This document shows, in pieces, positions 58,001 through 64,000 of a stretch of DNA of 64,000 nucleotides. The stretch's first letter is position 1. Every line of letters begins with the position of its first letter. The notes below the pieces were generated by a model. The model searched no databases, had not been told where the DNA came from, and worked only from the letters and a program-made list of their open reading frames with translations. The stretch lies in assembly GCA_004026145.2 (NCBI GenBank), contig CP034990.1, positions 17,252,176-17,316,175 of the forward strand, given 5' to 3'. Position numbers and translations under genes: made by a program. The DNA is from Takifugu bimaculatus. Lineage: Eukaryota; Chordata; Actinopteri; Tetraodontiformes; Tetraodontidae.

Positions 58001-61000
58001 AGCAACACTTCCTGTCTTTAGATCACTGCACTGACTGGTCTCTCTCCAAATGATTTATCCGTTTATTACCTGCAAATAATCTGTGTGAAAAACCTTTTTT
58101 ATATCAAAAGTGTGTGATCACCAGTGAAATTAGAACTCACAGGTATGTATTTTGTGCACATCCATGTTCATATGTTTGCAGCACCACCAGATGTGTCAAC
58201 ACTTGGCTTGAGTAAACACAATATCTGCTGGTTATTAGTTTGTTCTGAATTCTAATATCAAGTGACATTTACAACAAAAAGAATATTTCAGGTGCTGTCA
58301 GACTTCTGAAAAAACCATCCCTGTATTAGAAGGTGCCTCTGATCTTTGTTGATTATTACTAATTTCTTTTGTCGTGGTCCACAAACTCCAAACGGGCACT
58401 TTTGGAGGCAAATGATGTTTTTACACGCATGGACGTGTCTTGTCCTAACTAGCTCAAATACCTCTTCAAGCACCCTTTATTCAAACTGGAGCAACCTGCG
58501 CTGAATAGATGGAGGAATGAAAGTATTTGTCCCAACTCTGCGGCATTCCTTCAACAAAAGGGAGATTACCTTAACATACAGACAGGCTTTCGGAATGAGC
58601 CCACTGGCAAAGAGCTTTGTCAACAAAATTTCTGCTCCTGGATCAGTCGTTCGCGCTCCCCGTCTTCCTTATTTCAGGGAAAAAGGTATGTTTCAGTAAG
58701 ACAATGCCTTCTCCGTGGACATTGACAGAGTAATTGCAGGAATCTTTCATGCCTTTTTAAATTTGTCAGCTCTCATCGGCCATCTGTTTCGTGCTCTCTA
58801 CCCCCAACGGCGTTCTCCTTGCTTCATGCCAAATGCATATGCCTCTTGCATTTGTATAATTAACTGTTGGGAGGTGAAACTTACTTTACACCCCCTCGAC
58901 ATTCAGAGGAAAGCTCTGGAGACCAACCTGAGAGACTTAGTTACATGTGCGGCGTGTGTATGACTGCTAAAACGTCATTTTATCGAAATGATTTTGGTGA
59001 CACTGAGACGAGCTGCAGGTTGGAATGGGAGGATTGTGTTACACGGGGCACAAAAGCGAAGGCCCAGTCTGCAGACAGTCTGCACTCCTCTCCTCTGACT
59101 TTGAATCACAACCTCCGTCTTCCATCTGTTCGTCCTCTCAGTCCGCAGAACCGCACTATCACGCCTTGAACTTTGTGTGACAGAGGAAGAAATGCAAACC
59201 GGTTACCTCCGCACTTGCCATGGCAACGGACGCGACAAGAAAAGCGATCCCATACCTGTGTATCTGTCTCCCTAATGGTCTGTGTGTTAGTGAAACAAGA
59301 TCTGTAAAAACTCCCCTCAGTGACACTTTAGATCCCCCACTGTAACTGACCTGGGCTGGGGAGTCACAAGTAGGATTTAGGTGCTTGCTTGGCCTTCTCT
59401 GAGGTTCATGTTTCCCTTTTCCTAATGAATTATCTTTAAAAAGGCTTGAGTTGAGGTCTCTCTCTTGTCCTCCATCTGTTCCAGGTGTTAATCCCTCTTT
59501 CATTTTAGTTTGTACAATCTCTCTCATGCCAACAAATTTACATTTTCCTCACCCAAATAGATCCTTTTTGATGTCCCCCCCTTTCCCGTGTAGTCCGTGA
59601 AACAACAGCCTGTATGTGTTTTGCTGTGCCCTTTGAGAAGAAATGCGGTTATTGATAATGCAGGGGGTTGATTGCTGAAGTGTCTGGCTTTATAGCACCT
59701 TACAGCCTGGTGATGGACTGCACCAGTCAGACCTCTCCTAACTCTCCTATTCCCTCTGCTGGGAAAGGCAGATATTACACACAGCGAACGGTCTCAACCA
59801 CAGTCGACCCCCTATGCTGGATTTAAGTAAGGTGTTTAGAGTCAAACATGACCGCTTGTTTTCTTCTTCTCCTCCGCTCCGCTGCTCGCCAAACCTACTG
59901 TAGGTGAGAGCCCAGCTGACACCCATCTGCATGAAATATCAATGGGAATGACTCATTTCTGCATTTGGTGTAAGTCACAAATCACAAATGCCAAACCCAT
60001 TATGACCAGTCTTTTCAAGAAGTGTTGTTTTTTTTTTTAAATCCATGGGGCATTTAAAAAAAAACAAAAAACATCTGACTTCAGGACTTTTGGAAAAGCT
60101 TGTTTTTCCTCAGGGTGAGAAGAGTAGATTTTCAATTTAGCAGTATGAGTGACTTTGTAAACATCCAATTGTGCAGCTGCGATTGCACCCGCTTTAACCT
60201 GGAGTGCACATGTAGGAGTGTGGAGGGTGAGACCTGCTGGTCAACGTCACGAAGGAGGAAGCGTGTGTGCGCTCACTGCGGCAGGGATTCAAACGTGAAC
60301 AAAACTAGTTGATTCCTAAGCAACTGACTTTGCAAACACTGAGCATCGGCTGGCACTTCGTACGGCTGGCAAAAATAAGCTCCGTCTCCGTGGTGGGGCT
60401 TTTTTTGGCCCCAGCTTCCTCAAAATGTGACAAGAGATTGTTGTGACAAGTGCGGCACAGTCTAGTGGAGGACTAGCTTATCTCCTGGTTGCTTGTTTGG
60501 ACTTTTTTGACAAACGACAAGCCGACTTTGCCGCATGTGTTTCTGTTTTCATTTTCCTTTTTTCATGTATTGAATAGCACAACAGGCAAGTTCATTATGC
60601 GTGTGACTCATCCCACTAGCCCACACCCCCTCCCCATCTGCTGCTGTGCGCTGGAAAGGAGAGGGAACCGCCATTGATCACTTCTTCCCTCTCACATGCA
60701 CGTACACACCCCCACCTTCAACGCCACTATCGATTGACATGCCTAATGTTTTTGTGGAGGACTAGTTGGCATTTCCTCTCGTGTCATATTACATCTGTTT
60801 TCTGCCATTTTGTGACAAAATCATAGATCACATTGTCATAAAAAAAAAAAAAAAATCCAAAGGAAGAGAAGTGCATTCCAACTAGTTAATTAAATAATTT
60901 CAGATGGAACTGCCAGTACTGGGTTATGGTTTTCTTCATTCAGGAAATGCAGATTTGTTTTGACAGAAGCTTATCCATGAACAATAGCTGAGTTTAGACA

Positions 61001-61596
61001 GAAAACGGTGACGGAGTGACATTTGGACACATTTCAGGATGTTTCTTCAGAAAACATTAACCCACACCCTCCTTTTGTTACAATAAGCATTTATTGACAC
61101 ACATGCTAAGTATAATCAATATGAGATTTATATTGTGTGTTCTTACCTTTATGTTTATTATGTGTCATTGATCAATGATGTGTTTTTGAAAAGCTTTCAT
61201 ATTATCATTAGATATGTATTGATTCTTAAACTTGGTGGTTAAACTGTCGTCCAGAGTTTGCCAATAAGGAAAGTGATAAAACACAATATGGGGGCAGCTC
61301 CCAAAAACAGGGGAAAAAAGACTGATGATTTGTCAGTGCATTACTGTGACTTTAAACACTTAGAACTAACATTGTGATGACAGGAGGGTGATGATTAACA
61401 GTGTATATGAAGCCCCGGTGTGCAAGGAATGAGTTGTTTTTTGCCTTTCTCGCATGTAGGTGGTCCTGGACATGACATTTGGAGGTGGTGGTCATACCAA
61501 AGCAATACTGAGTATGGTTCCCGAAGTCCAAGTCCTGGCCTTAGACCGAGATCCCACAGCAATTTCCCTGGCTGAGAAGTTAGCCAAGGAAACCTC
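48386..61596 (+). CDS. mettl15: METTL15 / RsmH-like mitochondrial 12S rRNA N4-cytidine methyltransferase, 5' part
   Basis: METTL15 is the mitochondrial relative of bacterial RsmH and places m4C on 12S rRNA in the small mitoribosomal subunit. Two coding exons lie in the window and give the first 122 residues. The N-terminus (MLFHPSPRCC, then Arg, Trp and Ser rich, few acids) looks like a mitochondrial presequence. HTPVMLKEV at 59-67 matches human HIPVMVDEV. LDMTFGGGGHTKAIL at 80-94 is the SAM-binding motif I, and LALDRDPTA at 103-111 is the acidic ribose-binding loop. The human protein has 407 residues, so about two thirds of the gene lies beyond 64,000. The gene diverges from kif18a. Confidence 0.93.
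52848..53034 (+). promoter_or_regulatory. Candidate enhancer with POU octamers
   Basis: ATTTGCAT (52848-52855) is a perfect octamer, and ATGCTAAT (53027-53034) is a second, near-consensus octamer. AT-rich homeodomain-like words and a TTGCAATAT C/EBP-like word lie between. The block is repeat-free. The enhancer call is an inference from motif density. Confidence 0.35.
54965..55077. repeat. Compound (ATCT)n(GTCT)n(GTCC)n microsatellite
   Basis: Five or so ATCT units pass into about 16 GTCT units and then several CCGT units. The stepwise change suggests point mutation and expansion of successive variants. Confidence 0.97.
56492..56512 (+). promoter_or_regulatory. Intact RE1/NRSE (REST site) in mettl15 intron 2
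   Basis: TCAGCACCTTGGACAG at 56493-56508 fits the RE1 pattern TYAGMRCCNNRGMSAG at every position with canonical spacing. With the next two bases (AG) it is identical over 18 nt to the RE1 of mammalian BDNF exon II as I remember it. It lies about 44 kb from bdnf in this window. Confidence 0.75.
57607..57630. repeat. (GT)n microsatellite
   Basis: Twelve GT units within mettl15 intron 2. Confidence 0.95.
59214..59227. promoter_or_regulatory. RFX X-box-like site
   Basis: CTTGCCATGGCAAC matches the palindromic X-box GTTGCCATGGCAAC at 13 of 14 positions. It lies in mettl15 intron 2. RFX factors act in ciliated and neural cells. Confidence 0.45.
61460..61596 (+). CDS. mettl15: mettl15 second coding exon (residues 78-122)
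   Basis: The acceptor is TTTCTCGCATGTAG, ending at 61459. The exon encodes VVLDMTFGGGGHTKAILSMV and the acidic loop LALDRDPTAISL, ending AKET plus two bases. The donor is CTC/GTGAGT, in phase 2. It follows exon 1 in phase 0 to give GQVVLDMTFG, matching human GQIFLDMTFG. Confidence 0.93.
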
Positions 61597-64000
61597 GTGA
61601 GTGATTAATTCCTTTTTTCTTTTTTTTTTAACTGGAACAAAAGTTAAAACTAATTTATAAACCATCTACACAAACCTGGTCTCCTATCATTTTGCCACTC
61701 GTTTCATAGTCTCGCAGGCCCGGCTGACGGTTTGAACACTGGAACATTGTTTAGGTTGTGGTCATTATTTCCTAAAAACATCCCGTCAGTTTGATATAGT
61801 ATTGAATTCTCTCCGTGTTTCTCACTTGTTGTCTCAGACAGTTCAAATCTCGCCAGGATACACCCCGGCGTTTCACCACCCAATCACATTCCTTCCTTCT
61901 TCTTAACATAAAGCTTTTCTCCCCCCCTACGCAAAGCTGGTGGGCCCGGCATGTCATTTGTCAGAGTAAGGGCCCACGCCTGCACTGTGAGGGAGATGCT
62001 GTCTCCCACAAAGGATCTATAGGAAACCTGGTGGTGGGTGGGGGGAAGACAGAGAGAAGCCTAGAGAAGATGAGACAAAAAAGAATTAGAGAACAGGGAG
62101 ACACACGGACAAATTGCCAGGGTGAGAGGGAGTGTGTGTGCATGAGCAGTGCGCGGGAGGATGAAAATGAGATGTTCCTAAGACCACGGCGTGGGAAGGA
62201 ATCCTTTTACGTAGATTCTGGGGAAACCTCTCTCGTGGGAACCAGCCAAAGCAATGCGCCTGAGCGGGGAATGACAATTAAGGGAAGGAGAACATTGTAT
62301 TCTGTCATCAGCAATATATCCGCGCTGTAAATTCTTCCTCGCCTACACACAACGCGAGTTGAGAGAAGCTAGTGAGATCTAGCAATTAACCAATATTATT
62401 GGAAGCCTGAGTAAAAGACCCTGGCAGCCTACGCAGTGCATCCACTCGGCTCGGTTGGAGGATTTACTTTCTGCTCTGCTCCCATGTTTTCAGAAAGGTG
62501 CAACCTCAATGCAAACTGTTGCGTGTTGGCAGGCTCCTTCCTCCTCTTTCCCATAACAAAAGGAACCCTTTTATCTCTTGATATGTTTAATAACAGCAAC
62601 AATATGAAAATAGGCAAGCAGCAACCAGAGTTACATTCACCAGCTTGATTTCTTTATAGAAATTCCTTCATCTCGGTGTTCTTTAATTTCTCTGGCTGGT
62701 TGTTGCTATGGTTAGCCTGCTGAGCCTCGCTATTTGCTGCTTTTCGCCTTGTTGGTTGTTGCTAAGATGTCCCCGCGCCTCCAAAGCTCTGCAGCAATTG
62801 TAGCTCCAATAAATGGTTTTGAAACCAAGCATACACTTAAGGGTAATATTGGCTGAGGGCGATGCTCAGTGGGAGAGGCCGCTGAGCTTTTCTGTGGTTT
62901 GAAGGCAGACAGTTTCTCCAGTAATCATCCGAGTGCCACAATATTTAAACTTCTGGGCCAGCAGACACAAGTGCATCCGTCACACGCAGCATTCCTGAGC
63001 GACCTGACTGGATGCAGATAGAAGTGTCAACCGGCCGGCCAGACTGCAGGGTGATGGCTGCCTGGCTGACAATTTCCAAGCTTTAGCTGTCACTTACATA
63101 CTCTACACTGACAAAAACAGTGCATTTAAATTCACCATTTTTGACCCTCCGGATTTCGCCGTCATAGCAAAAGTAGGAAATGACTTTCTCGAGCCGCAGA
63201 ATATTCTCACCATTCCATCTGCGTGATTCCAAAGCCAGACAGAAACATCTCTCGTAAATACAGTTACGATACACTATGATGATTTATAATGTCTAGGGTC
63301 AGAAGCAGGGTAAGGTGACATAGAAATAATAACAGCTAATGGAAGCATTATTTTTTTTAACTGCAGCAGCAATACATACATAGCCTGTTGAATAATGTAT
63401 GCTTCACTCGCTCTCTGGGGCTGCGATTGTTGGGAAATAAACGCCATCTTATCATGAATGGAATGTCTAAATCAACGAAGGGCAGTAGCCTTCCCAGAAT
63501 GGGATGACATTTAAGGCTTTCTGATCTGAGAAGCAGCTGATAAAATCTCTGGCCCAGAAGCAACTTCTGGGAGACGATATGCAGGCCACTTAAGTCATTT
63601 AAAACTCCACAGATTCTGCACTTTTAACACTGCATATACATGACCAGGGAAGCGTTTATTAACACATCTCCACGCAGGAAGTCACATTGTAAACAAAGCA
63701 TATTTTTAAAGAGGGTCTCGAGCCTGCTGTTTCTCTGTATATAACCACTTTCTCCAATGGACTGTAGACATTTTCATCACTGCTCCCCTGCTGAAAGCAA
63801 TCAATCAGCATCTTGTCTTAGGCTTCAGTGACGCAGGTAAAGGAACCGAACAGGTCACCACAAGGGAATATTTCAGGCTTGATTTGTGAAGGCTGCTGTG
63901 AAGGCTCTCACTGTCCTCACTGAGTGTACCCTGAGTCCAGACAGGGAAGGAATAAAAGCCGGGGCAAGGAATTATTCCCTAAAGAAATGGGTTTTGAAGT
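61597..64000 (+). other. mettl15: mettl15 intron 3 (partial)
   Basis: Noncoding to the right edge. A 171-codon open frame at 61815-62330 has no recognisable domain. An X-box-like motif is at 62702. No further METTL15 exon (for example one encoding FDGVLMDLGCSSMQ) is seen before 64,000. Confidence 0.75.
62702..62716 (+). promoter_or_regulatory. RFX X-box-like site
   Basis: GTTGCTATGGTTAGC resembles a two-half-site X-box (GTTGCY then a GGTTAC-like half) with one mismatch in the right half. It lies in mettl15 intron 3. Confidence 0.3.

Larger units (their letters stand above)
48617..61459 (+). other. mettl15: mettl15 intron 2 (12.8 kb)
   Basis: A long intron with no recognisable protein gene. 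It holds a GTCT array at 55 kb, a GT run at 57.6 kb, octamer motifs near 52.85-53.03 kb, an intact RE1 at 56.49 kb and an RFX X-box-like site at 59.21 kb. Large parts (49-52 kb, 53.1-54.9 kb and 59.3-61.4 kb) show nothing I can name. Confidence 0.8.

Noticed and set aside
61815..62330. 171-codon plus-strand frame in mettl15 intron 3
   Set aside because: No METTL15 motif, no flanking splice signals that would keep phase, and no recognisable family.

Overview
The window is nuclear DNA from a ray-finned, very probably teleost, fish. Intron-containing vertebrate genes with GT-AG junctions are present, together with fish-type SINE tails and long tetranucleotide arrays. Intergenic spacing is compact. 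Three protein genes can be assigned from their own sequence: bdnf (minus strand, left edge), kif18a (minus strand, about 29.2-46.3 kb) and mettl15 (plus strand, from about 47.3 kb past the right edge). Order and orientation match human 11p14, where BDNF(-), KIF18A(-) and METTL15(+) are also neighbours, so the block is conserved synteny in compressed form.

Region 1 (1-12.9 kb) is the bdnf locus. The single protein-coding exon encodes a 272-residue preproneurotrophin ending at 454, and its 3'UTR runs off the left edge. The upstream 11 kb holds five good minus-strand splice donors at 12745, 12519, 11488, 5828 and 2259. Their spacing resembles the mammalian alternative promoter/exon layout (I-II-III cluster, IV, then a proximal exon). 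The 12745 donor directly follows an in-frame ATG, as in mammalian exon I. The exon II-like interval carries both halves of the mammalian BDNF RE1/NRSE, but 28 bp apart. This stretch also has CRE, MEF2 and E-box motifs, G-rich tracts and GATA/GTCT microsatellites.

Region 2 (12.9-28.9 kb) is intergenic. I see no protein gene in it. It contains tRNA-derived SINE copies, a probable non-autonomous DNA transposon remnant, simple repeats, a candidate conserved noncoding block and an RFX-plus-NF-Y motif group near 28.1 kb.

Region 3 (28.9-47.2 kb) is kif18a, a kinesin-8. I could join 17 coding exons with consistent phases into a 901-residue protein, close to the 898 residues of human KIF18A. Its 5' end and the mettl15 5' end share a GC-rich, NF-Y-rich bidirectional promoter at about 47.2-47.4 kb.

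Region 4 (47.3-64 kb) is the start of mettl15, a mitochondrial 12S rRNA m4C methyltransferase. Only two coding exons are inside the window. They are separated by a 12.8 kb intron containing an intact RE1 motif, octamer motifs and RFX X-box-like sites. The gene continues beyond 64,000.

No undescribed multi-gene system is evident. The most interesting signals are regulatory: the split RE1 in bdnf, an intact RE1 in the mettl15 intron, a 40-bp near-perfect palindrome in a kif18a intron, and the promoter-like motif group at 28.1 kb. Motif and splice calls were made by eye and are inferences unless stated otherwise.
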